Shown here: positions 37,892-47,465 of the stretch, piece after piece
How the letters are laid out: each line of letters begins with the position of its first letter
Numbering within the stretch: the first letter of the stretch is position 1
Origin: Idiomarina aquatica
GTDB taxonomy: Bacteria; Pseudomonadota; Gammaproteobacteria; Enterobacterales; Alteromonadaceae
DNA length: 64,000 nucleotides
Direction of reading: 5' to 3'
NCBI RefSeq assembly: GCF_004362895.1
Contig: NZ_SNXI01000001.1
Location: 331,171-395,170 of the forward strand
Translations under genes and position numbers: made by a program
Notes under the pieces: generated by a model
What the model saw: the letters and a program-made list of their open reading frames with translations, nothing else
Databases searched by the model: none
Told to the model about the DNA's origin: nothing

Positions 37892-39302
37892 TTTTCACCT
37901 GCTTAAAAGTTGTTAAAAACCGTTCCCGAGCAGCACTATGGTCCACGATAGGTGCGGCATAATCCTGTTGATTGCGCTGCTTTAACCAAGAATGCGGCCA
38001 ATAAATGTGTTTGGTCGGGACATCTTTTAACTCGTCTATCCATTTACGGATGTAGCTACCGTCGGGATCAAACTTCTCGCTTTGCCGAATGGGATTAAAC
38101 ACCCGAAAATAAGGCACCGCATCAGTACCTACCGATGCACTCCACTGCCAGCCACCGTTATTCGCTGGAAAGCTGCCATCGATCAGGTTTTGCATAAAAT
38201 ACTGTTCGCCTTTGCGCCAATCGATAAGCAGATCTTTAACCAAAAAGTTTGCCGTAATCATGCGCAATCGATTATGCATCCAGCCGGTCTGATTAAGCTG
38301 CCGCATACCCGCGTCGACAATCGGATAACCCGTACGTCCCTCACACCAGCGTTTAAAATCATCTTCAGCATCACGCCAGGGCACGCCCTGGGTTTGCTTC
38401 TGATAATTTTCTCCACGGCTCAGGCGCGGTTCAAAAAACATCAGGTGTTGGTAAAATTCGCGCCACGCGAGTTCAGTTAGCCAGGTATCTGCTCCCTTTT
38501 CTAAGCCGTGAGGAAAAGACGGCGAAAGCGACTGTAGATTGCGTGCCAGCGTTTTAGGCGAAACCACGCCAAGCTCAAGGTAAGCCGACAGTTTTGACGT
38601 GCCCTCGATTGCGGGTTTGTCACGTTGCTCGTGGTAGTCAGCGAGGCTATGACCGACAAACTGACCAAACTTACTCAGCACGCTCTGCTCGCCCACCGGC
38701 CAATCGCTACTGGTGTCGGTGCAAGGTGCAGGACAGTCCGGGATTTGTGGCGTATCGCTAACCGTTGTTTGCTTTGCTGTTGGTTGAGTCAGTTGCCAAT
38801 CGGTATGCTCTGCTAATACCTTGCGCCAGGCTTTATTAAACGGCGTAAACACTTTGTAGTAATCGCCCTGCTGGGTTTTCACCTGACCCGGCGGAACCAA
38901 TAATAATCCGTGCTTTATTATTGTCGTGACATTGTGATGTTTTAAAGCAACTTCAACAGCCTTATCACGACGCGCCTCATGGACCGGGTATTCGGCGTTA
39001 AAATAGACTTCGTTAACTCCATTTTCAGCGCAGAAATCAGAAATAATAGAGCCTGATTGAGAAAATGTATCATGACACTTAACTTTTAGTAATACCCCGC
39101 TTGCCGCTAAATCTTGCTGTAATTGCTGCAGGTGACGCCATAGCAAATCGGTTTTCCGGGGTGACCAAAAATGCGTATCGACAAAGGTTGTTTTGGGGAA
39201 TAGATATAGTGCGTAAACTTTGTCGTGCTCCGCACAGGCTTGCGCTAACGCCGGATTATCCTGAATTCGCAAGTCATTACGAAACCATACCAATGCTGCC
39301 AT
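37884..39302 (-). CDS. phrB: Deoxyribodipyrimidine photolyase (class I CPD)
   Basis: 472 residues, the length of E. coli PhrB. N-terminal antenna domain (ALVWFRNDLRIQDNPALAQA) and C-terminal FAD domain with TWLTELAWREFYQHLM, GRTGYPIVDAGMRQL, WMHNRLRM and WQWSASVGTDAVPYFRVF. It repairs cyclobutane pyrimidine dimers using light. It is second in the long minus-strand run and lies 10 bp after the DUF523-DUF1722 gene, a pairing frequent in gammaproteobacteria. Confidence 0.97.
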   Translation of the reverse strand: MAALVWFRNDLRIQDNPALAQACAEHDKVYALYLFPKTTFVDTHFWSPRKTDLLWRHLQQLQQDLAASGVLLKVKCHDTFSQSGSIISDFCAENGVNEVYFNAEYPVHEARRDKAVEVALKHHNVTTIIKHGLLLVPPGQVKTQQGDYYKVFTPFNKAWRKVLAEHTDWQLTQPTAKQTTVSDTPQIPDCPAPCTDTSSDWPVGEQSVLSKFGQFVGHSLADYHEQRDKPAIEGTSKLSAYLELGVVSPKTLARNLQSLSPSFPHGLEKGADTWLTELAWREFYQHLMFFEPRLSRGENYQKQTQGVPWRDAEDDFKRWCEGRTGYPIVDAGMRQLNQTGWMHNRLRMITANFLVKDLLIDWRKGEQYFMQNLIDGSFPANNGGWQWSASVGTDAVPYFRVFNPIRQSEKFDPDGSYIRKWIDELKDVPTKHIYWPHSWLKQRNQQDYAAPIVDHSAARERFLTTFKQVKNG

Positions 39303-39312
39303 AATGACTCCT

Positions 39313-40257
39313 TTACAGTCCGTAACGTAGCTTTAAATCTTCAGGGTATGGCTGGATATACCACTGCTGGGCTAGATAGTCGTTGGGAAACTCGCGCAAA
39401 TAATGGCGGATTAACGTCAGCGGCGCCATAATCGGCAAGATGCCATCGTGATACTGCAATATCATCTCTGACAATTCCTGTTTTTGTTGTGCGCTAAGCT
39501 GGCCTTTAAAATAGCCCTGAATATGCTGCAACGTATTAGTATGGTTGCGCTTAGAAGCAGGCTCCGACAGTGCCTGCATTACGTCAATAATGTACTGTTG
39601 AGCGAAGGCTTCGTCTATTTTTTCAGCCTCACCCAAACGTTTACCAAGCTCGCGATAAGCCGGCTGATCATGCGCTAAAAGCAGCAGCTTACAGCGGGTA
39701 TGAAAATCCAGTAGTGCTTTTTTGGTTATCGGCTTTGGCAACGCTTGCCAATGACCATAAACCCAAACGCGCAGGATAAAGTTTTCACGCAAGTGCGGGT
39801 CGTTTAGCCGGCCGTCTTCTTCCAGCGGCAATGCCGGATTAAGCTCGCGCAAACGCGCAGCAAAAATACCCATCGCCTCTTTTTGGGCATGTCCTGTATC
39901 CGGGTCATAGAGTTTTACCCGCTCCATGCCGCAACTCGGTGACTTTGCGCACAATACGTAACCGCTCAACTGTTGTGCTTTGAGTTGAATTTTATCCGCA
40001 AAATCGCTTAACTTCTGGGTAACGTTGGCACCCGTTTTCGGAATTACCGCATGGACGTCGTTATCGTGCTTTTCCAGACGGATGGTTGGCCGTGGAATCG
40101 GTAAGCCGATCCCAACTTCAGGGCAAAAACGTACAAACTCGACATGACGCGACAATTCGTCATCGCAAAAGGCCGAACGTTTATGGCCGCCATCAAAACG
40201 CACTTCATCGCCTAATAAACAGGCGCTAATACCCACGGTTAATTTTTTTGTATTCAT
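39313..40257 (-). CDS. DUF523-DUF1722 fusion protein (YbgA-type)
   Basis: 314 residues. Residues 1-160 are DUF523 (VGISACLLGDEVRFDGGHKRS, CPEVGIGLPIPRPTIRLE, CAKSPSCGMERVKLY), and the C-terminal half is DUF1722 (AYRELGKRLGEAEKID to HYLREFPNDYLAQQWYIQPYP). Conserved cysteines in DUF523 suggest a metal or cluster site. Role unknown; genes of this type adjoin photolyase genes widely. First gene of the minus-strand run, with the promoter expected in the 154-bp gap to the LON gene. Confidence 0.9.
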   Translation of the reverse strand: MNTKKLTVGISACLLGDEVRFDGGHKRSAFCDDELSRHVEFVRFCPEVGIGLPIPRPTIRLEKHDNDVHAVIPKTGANVTQKLSDFADKIQLKAQQLSGYVLCAKSPSCGMERVKLYDPDTGHAQKEAMGIFAARLRELNPALPLEEDGRLNDPHLRENFILRVWVYGHWQALPKPITKKALLDFHTRCKLLLLAHDQPAYRELGKRLGEAEKIDEAFAQQYIIDVMQALSEPASKRNHTNTLQHIQGYFKGQLSAQQKQELSEMILQYHDGILPIMAPLTLIRHYLREFPNDYLAQQWYIQPYPEDLKLRYGL

Positions 40258-40346
40258 CAGTTACGTCCAGTATTTACTGCTCCAATAAACCTGTCCTTTA
40301 TAACGTATTACAGTGAAGAAAAGTTTGCCGATTAACAAATTATTCA

Positions 40347-40373
40347 GATCCAACTAATTGTGCATTGCGTAAC
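40347..40373 (+). promoter_or_regulatory. ECF (RpoE/ChrR-type) promoter candidate of the LON gene
   Basis: GATCC at 40347-40351, a 16-bp spacer, then CGTAAC at 40368-40373. This has the same elements and spacing as the candidate upstream of rpoE. The -35 resembles the TGATCC recognised by Rhodobacter sphaeroides sigma-E. It lies 39 bp before the LON-domain start codon. Confidence 0.6.
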
Positions 40374-40411
40374 ACTTTACAACTCAATCAAAACAATGGC
40401 AGTTAGGTAAT

Positions 40412-40990
40412 ATGACGCAGTACGAAGAACTACCGCTATTTCCTTTGACAGCTCATGTGCTGCCGGAAGGTCGTTTACGCTTGCGCATTTTCGAGCCACG
40501 TTATACCCGTCTGGTGAAACGCTGTATGTCGGAGCAATCCGACTTCGTCATTTGTATGTTTGACCCAAACCAAAGTAAAGAAACGGAAAATTACATTTTG
40601 CCGTTCGGGACGGCTGTCCAAATCATTGATTTTGAAATGCTGGACGATGGCTTTCTGGGCATAACCGTTGAAGGTAAAGACCGAGTTCATATACACGACC
40701 ACCACGTCGAAAGTGATGGTTTAAACCTGGGTCACGTTGAGCGCCTGCCTGCCTGGCCAAATAAAGCGCTTTCTTCAGACAAAATTGTTCTAAAAGAGCG
40801 GCTGGAAGAGATCTTTCAGGTCTATCCGGAACTGGCTAACCTATATCAGGACGAACGTTTTGACGAGCTTAGTTGGCTTTGCCAACGCTGGCTTGAGATA
40901 TTGCCGCTGGATGTACACGCCAAGCAACAACTTATAAAGGCAGATAATCCTCTTGAGGTTTCTGAATATCTGCTACAATTAGTCTCGTAG
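40412..40990 (+). CDS. LON N-terminal (substrate-binding) domain protein
   Basis: 192 residues with only the LON substrate-binding domain: ELPLFPLTAHVLPEGRLRLRIFEPRYTRLVKR at the start and GTAVQIIDFEMLDDGFLGITVEGKDRVHI in the middle, then a helical tail. No ATPase or protease part is present. Such stand-alone proteins are often next to ECF11 sigma genes. A role in handling oxidised proteins or ChrR turnover is conjecture. Divergent from the photolyase run and 89 bp before rpoE. Confidence 0.88.
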   Translation: MTQYEELPLFPLTAHVLPEGRLRLRIFEPRYTRLVKRCMSEQSDFVICMFDPNQSKETENYILPFGTAVQIIDFEMLDDGFLGITVEGKDRVHIHDHHVESDGLNLGHVERLPAWPNKALSSDKIVLKERLEEIFQVYPELANLYQDERFDELSWLCQRWLEILPLDVHAKQQLIKADNPLEVSEYLLQLVS

Positions 40991-41012
40991 TTACCATTTT
41001 TTCTGACGTTGG

Positions 41013-41040
41013 TGATCCAGTGACTACAGGATTACGTTCA
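41013..41040 (+). promoter_or_regulatory. Autoregulatory ECF promoter candidate of rpoE-chrR
   Basis: TGATCC at 41013-41018, then a 16-bp spacer and CGTTCA at 41035-41040. The -35 is identical to the published TGATCC of Rhodobacter sigma-E promoters, and the spacing equals that in front of the LON gene. It lies 39 bp before the rpoE start codon, the same distance as in the LON promoter. Confidence 0.68.
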
Positions 41041-41079
41041 TACTAAGACAACACGCAACAAAAATATGCAGGTCTAATT

Positions 41080-41700
41080 ATGCAAGTGACGTCAGAGAGA
41101 ACTTCGCAACGGGGCGTTATGAATACAACCCAACAAGACACTGCCGAGAAGGCAGCTGAGCTTCTTGCTAAAGTAGCAGAGACTCGTAGCAGAGCTGCAT
41201 TTAGTGAGTTGTTTAGCCATTTTGCTCCCAAGCTGCAGGCCTATGGCACACGTCAGTTTGGCAACGAGCAAACCGCGATGGATTTGGTACAAGAAACGAT
41301 GACTAATGTCTGGCACAAAGCACATTTGTTTAAACCAGACCGTGGTTCTCCGTCCACTTGGATATTCACGATCGCGCGCAACATTCGTTTCGATTTGTTA
41401 CGTAAGAATAAAAAGCGCAAGGACGATATCAGTGCCGACGAACTTTGGCCTATCCTTGCTGAACAGAATGATAATTTAGATGACGGTTATGCCTTAGATA
41501 ACGATGTACTAATGCAAGAAATCGCTCATTATTACGCTCAATTACCTGACCCACAACGGGTGGTGGTTGAAAAAATTTACATCGAAGGCAAGTCACAGCA
41601 AGAAGTATCGGATTCGTTAGGCATTCCGTTAGGTACTGTGAAGTCTCGTACCCGACTGGCATTGAAAAAGTTAAAAGAGCTGATTGTAGAACATGATTAA
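41080..41700 (+). CDS. rpoE: ECF sigma factor, RpoE/ChrR-type (ECF11)
   Basis: 206 residues. Region 2 is FSELFSHFAPKLQAYGTRQF through DLVQETMTNVWHKA and TWIFTIARNIRFDLLRK; region 4 is LPDPQRVVVEKIYIEGKSQQ with a helix-turn-helix (VSDSLGIPLGTVKSRTRLAL). The downstream gene is a ChrR-type anti-sigma factor, so this is the singlet-oxygen-responsive class rather than envelope-stress RpoE. The start at 41080 has AGG at suitable spacing; 41119 is an alternative. Overlaps chrR by 8 bases. Confidence 0.93.
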   Translation: MQVTSERTSQRGVMNTTQQDTAEKAAELLAKVAETRSRAAFSELFSHFAPKLQAYGTRQFGNEQTAMDLVQETMTNVWHKAHLFKPDRGSPSTWIFTIARNIRFDLLRKNKKRKDDISADELWPILAEQNDNLDDGYALDNDVLMQEIAHYYAQLPDPQRVVVEKIYIEGKSQQEVSDSLGIPLGTVKSRTRLALKKLKELIVEHD

Positions 41701-42388
41701 ATCCCATCCTAGCGAAGCTATCCTGTATCAGTACGCGTCAGGTGACTTGAGTGCGGCTATGACATTAGTGGTTGGCACCCATGTTGATATGTGCTCGGTT
41801 TGTCAGCAAACCGTTTGTGAGATAGAACACGACTTGTGCTCTAAGCATCTTGACACTGTTGTGCAGACCTTAAACACACCGAGTCATGGCTATAGTGGCC
41901 TGAGCAAAACCGATACCGATAAGATGCTGGAAAAGATCTTTTCGTCGGAGGCTAAGCCTGCAGTTCAGCCAGACGAGCTAATTTGCCTTGAAGGCCGTCG
42001 TTTTGTGTTACCCCGTACGTTGGCACACAATCGTGCTCGTATCGGCGACTGGACTAATTTGGTTGGTAAGCTATGGCGTGCGCCCATTGATGTCGGTGAC
42101 CGTGGCCACACTAACCTTATCTATATGGAGCCCGGTACACAGGTACCTGAGCATACGCACAAGGGACAGGAAGCAACGCTAGTGGTTGATGGCGTATTTA
42201 ATGACGAGAAAGACGTTTACTATAACGGCGACTTTATCTTGTTAGATGCGGATCGTACTCACACGCCGCAAACATCGGCGCAGGATTGTCTGACATTGGC
42301 TACCCTGGATGCCCCACTTTACTTTACGTCGGGTATCAGTCGTTTGTTGAATCCATTTAGTAGTTTATTCTTTAGGGCGTCGGCGTGA
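41693..42388 (+). CDS. chrR: ChrR zinc anti-sigma factor with cupin domain
   Basis: 231 residues in two domains. The N-terminal anti-sigma domain has His5, His30, Cys34 and Cys37 (H-x3-C-x2-C in GTHVDMCSVCQQ), matching the zinc ligands of Rhodobacter ChrR within one residue. The C-terminal cupin-like domain has His154, His156, Glu160 and His190, with the same internal spacing as the second zinc site of ChrR. In Rhodobacter this domain is needed for release of the sigma factor on singlet oxygen. Translationally coupled to rpoE (ATGATTAA overlap). Confidence 0.94.
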   Translation: MIKSHPSEAILYQYASGDLSAAMTLVVGTHVDMCSVCQQTVCEIEHDLCSKHLDTVVQTLNTPSHGYSGLSKTDTDKMLEKIFSSEAKPAVQPDELICLEGRRFVLPRTLAHNRARIGDWTNLVGKLWRAPIDVGDRGHTNLIYMEPGTQVPEHTHKGQEATLVVDGVFNDEKDVYYNGDFILLDADRTHTPQTSAQDCLTLATLDAPLYFTSGISRLLNPFSSLFFRASA

Positions 42389-42420
42389 CGACAACACTTT
42401 AGAAGACAAAGAAACAAAAA

Positions 42421-42444
42421 ACCCGAGGTTAATCCTCGGGTTTT
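42421..42444. terminator. Bidirectional terminator between chrR and ihfA
   Basis: ACCCGAGG-TTAAT-CCTCGGGT, a perfect 8-bp stem, followed by T-tracts on both strands (TTTT right, a long A-run left). It overlaps the last codons of ihfA, whose stop codon is in the loop. Confidence 0.9.
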
Positions 42445-42725
42445 GCATTTTCTACACGGCTTTTAAATTTTTGGCCGGGTTTAAACGTAACCACCCGCCG
42501 CGCCTTAATGGGAATATCTTCCCCCGTTTTTGGATTGCGGCCGGGTCGTTGACTTTTGGTACGTAACTCGAAGTTGCCAAAACCTGACAACTTAACCTGG
42601 TCACCGGCTTCTAAAACAGAACGTATCTCCTCGAAAAAGTCCTCTACCAGCGTTTTTGCATCCTGCTTATTGATGCCGTGCTTTTCAAAGAGCATTTCCG
42701 CCAATTCTGCTTTAGTCAGCGCCAT
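42429..42725 (-). CDS. ihfA: Integration host factor, alpha subunit
   Basis: 98 residues of the HU/IHF family. Starts [23 protein letters not shown], with the beta-arm segment [27 protein letters not shown] that intercalates and bends DNA. It pairs with IhfB (not in the window). The pheS-pheT-ihfA order is the standard gammaproteobacterial one, and the ihfA start is 3 bp after the pheT stop, so they are co-transcribed. Confidence 0.97.
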   Translation of the reverse strand: MALTKAELAEMLFEKHGINKQDAKTLVEDFFEEIRSVLEAGDQVKLSGFGNFELRTKSQRPGRNPKTGEDIPIKARRVVTFKPGQKFKSRVENAKPED

Positions 42726-42728
42726 GGT

Positions 42729-45116
42729 TTAATCCCTCAAGGTTGCATTAAACTCGTCTTTTAGCGTCGTTACAAACTGTTCAATAAGCTCGTTAACTTC
42801 GGCCTCTTCCAGCGTCTTATCAGCATCTTGTAACGTGATACTTAACGCCAGACTGCGTTTACCTTGCGCCAGATTCTCGCCTTGGTAAACATCAAATAAG
42901 TTTAGGCCAACTAACTGTTTTACGCCAACATTTTCCAACGCAGCTAACACTTCACCTGCCGCAATTTGCTCATCTAAAACAATCGCCAGGTCGCGTCGAA
43001 TGCTCGGATAACGAGAAATCGGCTGAGCCACCGGAATGCGTCGAACCGCAATGGCATCAAGCTCAATTTCGAACACAAATGCGCGCTGATTTAAGCCAAG
43101 CGCCTTCTCGTGTTGCGGATGCAGTGCGCCAATAAAGCCAACTTTACGTTCACCTTTATAGATAGCAGCCGACTGGCCCGGATGCAACGCATCATGCTGG
43201 TCAGCGACAAAACGGAATAAATGCGCCTCGCCGGTTTTTTGCAGCAAGGCCTCGACATCGCCTTTAACATCGTAAAAATCAACCGCTCGTTCACCTTCAG
43301 ACCAGTGCTCCGTGTGAGCTTTGCCGGCTCGAATACCGCCTAAGACCGGCTCCTGACGCACGCCATTCTCCGCGGTTTCATCAGGAATAAAACGTAGTCC
43401 CGTTTCGACAAAAGCTAAAACTGCCTGTTGACGCTTTTGGTTGTGCGCAACCGCAGCCGCTAAACCCGGCCACAGGCTAACGCGCATTGAGGACATTTCG
43501 ATAGAAATCGGATGTGGTAAGGTTAACGCAGCCGTTTCGTTAAACAACATGGCTTGGTGTTTAGGGTCAACAAAGCTATAGGTAATCGCTTCTTGATAAC
43601 CGCGCTCGACCAAGGCATTGGTTAACGTATGACGACTTACTGCGGCCTCTTTGCGGTCGGTCATTCGCAGTTGTGCCGCTGGTGCAGCCGCCTGAATCGC
43701 GTTGTAGCCGTATACTCGCGCGACTTCTTCAATAAGATCTTCTTCAATCGCAATATCAAAACGATAAGAAGGCACCTGAACCTGCCACTCGCCATTGTTG
43801 TAGGTCACTTCCAGACCCAGACGCCGAAGAATCTCTGTGACTTCTTCATCGGCGATGTGTACGCCCAGCACTTTGGTCAAACGCACACTGCGTAATGTCA
43901 CCTTAGCGCGCGCTGGCAGATGTTGCTCAGAAACTGCTTCAGTAATCGGCCCGGCTTCGCCACCACAAATATCCAGCAATAACTGTGTTGCACGCTCCAT
44001 TGCTTTGCGTTGCAATTGTGGATCCACACCGCGCTCATAACGATGTGACGCATCCGTATGCAGACCAAAACGACGAGCTTTACCTAAAATGGCATCAGGC
44101 GCAAAAAACGCGCTTTCTAAGAAAATGTTTTTGCTTTCGACGGTCACACCACTATTTTTACCACCGTAGACACCCGCCATTGCTAAGGCTTTTTGCTCAT
44201 CAGCAATAACCAGAACATCGTCATCAAGCTCAACCTCTTCGCCATCGAGTAACGTCAGTTTCTCTTTGGCCGCCGCCAGGCGCACGTGAATATCGCCTTG
44301 CAACGTATCTAAGTCAAACGCATGCATTGGGTGGCCCAACTCAAGCAATACGTAGTTGGTAATATCCACCACCGGATCAATACTGCGAATACCACTACGA
44401 CGTAGTTTTTCACTCATCCAAATAGGCGTTGGACGTGACACATCAATGCCTTTAACCACACGACCTAAGTAGCGCGGGCATTGCGCCGGCGCATCTAGAT
44501 GAATCGCCTTTTGCTCGTCAATTTTAGCTGCTACGTCATTAATTTCCGGCTCATTGACGTCCAGACGGTTTAACACGCCAAGTTCACGGGCAATACCACG
44601 AACACTTAAGCAATCACCGCGGTTAGGCGTTAGATCGATATCGATGCTGTGATCGTCTAAACCGAGGTATTCGCGATAATCGGTACCGACGGGAGCGTCT
44701 TGCGGTAATTCAATAATACCGTCGTGATCATCAATTAAGCCCAGCTCTTTAAATGAGCAAAGCATGCCGTGCGACGGATGTCCGCGCAGTTTGGCTTTTT
44801 TGATTTTAAAATCACCGGGTAAAACAGCGCCGACTTTTGCGACCACCACTTTAATGCCCTGGCGACAGTTGGGTGCGCCGCAAACAATATCTAAAAGCTC
44901 ACCGTCGTTGGTATTAACTTTAGTGACTTGCAGCTTGTCAGCGTCGGGATGCGGACCGCATTCAACGACTTCACCGACAACGACGGTATGGAATTCTGCG
45001 GCGACAGGTTCAACACCGTCAACTTCCAGACCCGCCATGCTGAGCTGTTCACTTAATTCATTGCTGTCTACGGCCGGATTAACCCACTCGCGTAACCACT
45101 GTTCACTTAATTTCAT
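42729..45116 (-). CDS. pheT: Phenylalanyl-tRNA synthetase, beta subunit
   Basis: 795 residues, the normal length. N-terminal EMAP-type tRNA-binding domain ([22 protein letters not shown]), B3/B4 editing region ([24 protein letters not shown]), B5 domain, catalytic-like core, and C-terminal anticodon-binding FDX-ACB domain ([15 protein letters not shown]). It forms the alpha2-beta2 enzyme with PheS, whose gene ends 27 bp upstream. Confidence 0.97.
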   Translation of the reverse strand: MKLSEQWLREWVNPAVDSNELSEQLSMAGLEVDGVEPVAAEFHTVVVGEVVECGPHPDADKLQVTKVNTNDGELLDIVCGAPNCRQGIKVVVAKVGAVLPGDFKIKKAKLRGHPSHGMLCSFKELGLIDDHDGIIELPQDAPVGTDYREYLGLDDHSIDIDLTPNRGDCLSVRGIARELGVLNRLDVNEPEINDVAAKIDEQKAIHLDAPAQCPRYLGRVVKGIDVSRPTPIWMSEKLRRSGIRSIDPVVDITNYVLLELGHPMHAFDLDTLQGDIHVRLAAAKEKLTLLDGEEVELDDDVLVIADEQKALAMAGVYGGKNSGVTVESKNIFLESAFFAPDAILGKARRFGLHTDASHRYERGVDPQLQRKAMERATQLLLDICGGEAGPITEAVSEQHLPARAKVTLRSVRLTKVLGVHIADEEVTEILRRLGLEVTYNNGEWQVQVPSYRFDIAIEEDLIEEVARVYGYNAIQAAAPAAQLRMTDRKEAAVSRHTLTNALVERGYQEAITYSFVDPKHQAMLFNETAALTLPHPISIEMSSMRVSLWPGLAAAVAHNQKRQQAVLAFVETGLRFIPDETAENGVRQEPVLGGIRAGKAHTEHWSEGERAVDFYDVKGDVEALLQKTGEAHLFRFVADQHDALHPGQSAAIYKGERKVGFIGALHPQHEKALGLNQRAFVFEIELDAIAVRRIPVAQPISRYPSIRRDLAIVLDEQIAAGEVLAALENVGVKQLVGLNLFDVYQGENLAQGKRSLALSITLQDADKTLEEAEVNELIEQFVTTLKDEFNATLRD

Positions 45117-45143
45117 GATGCCAATGCCCTTAAAATACTGTAA

Positions 45144-46139
<996 letters not shown>

Positions 46140-46177
46140 TCACGACATGCTTACAAAGCAAAAATTTTAAAGGCGCT

Positions 46178-46186
46178 ATTCTAGCA
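46178..46186 (-). promoter_or_regulatory. Extended -10 promoter of pheST
   Basis: TGC-TAGAAT on the minus strand (46186-46178), 54 bases before pheS, directly after the rplT terminator. No good -35 is seen, consistent with an extended -10 promoter. I find no pheM-like leader peptide in the gap, unlike E. coli. Confidence 0.5.
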
Positions 46187-46200
46187 GAAAAACGATCAAA

Positions 46201-46224
46201 AAAGGGAGCCAATTGGCTCCCTTT
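46201..46224 (-). terminator. Terminator after rplT / upstream of pheS
   Basis: 24-base perfect palindrome (AAAGGGAGCC-AATT-GGCTCCCTTT) with a run of T on the minus strand. It should terminate infC-rpmI-rplT transcripts at least partly before pheS. It could also act as an attenuator, but no leader peptide is visible. Confidence 0.88.
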
Positions 46225-46257
46225 GAAATCTGTTTAAACGAACTTAAAAAGTCGTTA

Positions 46258-46611
46258 TTACAGTGCGCCTTTCGCTTTCTCAACCAAAGCAGCAAAGCCG
46301 TTTTGATCGTGAACTGCGATATCAGCAAGGATCTTGCGATCGATTTCTACTGATGCTTTTTTCAGGCCGTTGATAAAGCGGCTGTAAGACAAACCGTTTT
46401 GACGTGCCGCAGCGTTGATACGAACAATCCACAGTTGACGGAATTGACGTTTCTTGTTGCGACGGTCACGGTATGCATATTGACCTGCTTTAGTGACTGC
46501 CTGTACCGCGACGCGATAAACGCGACTACGAGCACCATAATAACCTTTCGCCTGCTTCAGGACTTTCTTGTGACGCGCTCTCGCGATTACACCACGTTTT
46601 ACTCGTGCCAT
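46258..46611 (-). CDS. rplT: 50S ribosomal protein L20
   Basis: 117 residues, canonical: [22 protein letters not shown] at the start and [22 protein letters not shown] in the middle. An early assembly protein of the large subunit. In E. coli L20 represses its own operon by binding the rpmI leader. Follows rpmI by 14 bp. Confidence 0.98.
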   Translation of the reverse strand: MARVKRGVIARARHKKVLKQAKGYYGARSRVYRVAVQAVTKAGQYAYRDRRNKKRQFRQLWIVRINAAARQNGLSYSRFINGLKKASVEIDRKILADIAVHDQNGFAALVEKAKGAL

Positions 46612-46625
46612 TTGCTAATCTCCCC

Positions 46626-46823
46626 TTATGCGTACGGTAACATACGATCGACTAATTTAATGTCCGCTTCGTGGACCATGCTCTTAGCACGCAGCTGACG
46701 CTTACGCTTAGGAGTTTTTTTAGTCAGAATGTGACGCAAGTGAGATTGCTTGCACTTATAACCGCCTGAAGCAGTCTTTTTAAAGCGCTTAGAAGCGCCT
46801 TTGTTTGATTTCATTTTTGGCAT
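46626..46823 (-). CDS. rpmI: 50S ribosomal protein L35
   Basis: 65 residues, canonical: [19 protein letters not shown] at the N-terminus and [19 protein letters not shown] in the second half. It lies 74 bp after infC. That gap on the minus strand contains an imperfect hairpin (AGGCAGC with GCTGTCT), possibly part of an L20 binding site. Confidence 0.98.
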   Translation of the reverse strand: MPKMKSNKGASKRFKKTASGGYKCKQSHLRHILTKKTPKRKRQLRAKSMVHEADIKLVDRMLPYA

Positions 46824-46897
46824 GAAATTAAACTCCGCATTGTTGATTGAAAGTGTGAAAGGGTGAGACAGCCAAGCTGCCTACTTGTAGACCACGA

Positions 46898-47443
46898 TCA
46901 CTTCTTAGATGGCGCCAGAACCATAATCATCTGGCGACCTTCAGCCCTTCTAGGGAACGACTCAACAGTTGAGATTTCTTCTAAATCCGCTTTTACACGG
47001 TTTAGCAATTCAATACCCAACTCTTGGTGTGCCATTTCCCGGCCACGGAAACGGATAGTGACTTTAGTTTTGTCACCTCCCTCGAGGAAGCGACGCAGGT
47101 TGCGCAGTTTTACCTGGTAGTCGCCCTCATCAGTGCCAGGTCGGAACTTAACTTCCTTAACCTGAATCTGTTTCTGCTTTTTCTTTTGCTCTTTTTGTTC
47201 TTTGCTCTTCTCAAAGAGGAACTTGCCGTAATCCATCAAGCGGCAGACCGGTGGTTCCGCGTTAGGGCTCATCTCCACCAAATCGACACCAGCTTCCGCT
47301 GCTGCGTCAAGAGCCTCGTTAATACTGACGACACCTGCTTGTTCACCATCGGTACCGATTAAGCGAACTTCATCAACGCCGGTAATTTGGTCATTGATAC
47401 GGTTTTTATCTGCAGCTTTTTGAGTTCTTTTTCCGCCTTTAAT
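46898..47443 (-). CDS. infC: Translation initiation factor IF-3 with ATT start codon
   Basis: 181 residues when read from ATT at 47443, giving [20 protein letters not shown], which matches the E. coli IF-3 N-terminus (KGGKR...NRIN). GGAGG lies 8 bases upstream of the ATT. There is no ATG, GTG or TTG start that keeps the conserved N-terminal domain; the first ATG-type start in frame (47281) would remove it. AUU is the known start of infC in enterobacteria, where it allows IF-3 to limit its own translation. C-terminal domain: [17 protein letters not shown]. Confidence 0.95.
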   Translation of the reverse strand: MKGGKRTQKAADKNRINDQITGVDEVRLIGTDGEQAGVVSINEALDAAAEAGVDLVEMSPNAEPPVCRLMDYGKFLFEKSKEQKEQKKKQKQIQVKEVKFRPGTDEGDYQVKLRNLRRFLEGGDKTKVTIRFRGREMAHQELGIELLNRVKADLEEISTVESFPRRAEGRQMIMVLAPSKK

Positions 47444-47465
47444 GGTTTATTCCTCCAAGTAATTA

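Noticed and set aside
40258..40411. A GATCC-N16-CGT element on the minus strand driving the DUF523-phrB run
   Set aside because: I looked on both strands. The only match in the gap reads toward the LON gene. The minus strand has AT-rich -10-like sequences but no matching -35, so control of the photolyase run by RpoE is not shown by this gap.
47281..47281. Start of infC at the first conventional start codon (47281)
   Set aside because: It would remove the conserved N-terminal domain. ATT at 47443 with a good ribosome site restores it.
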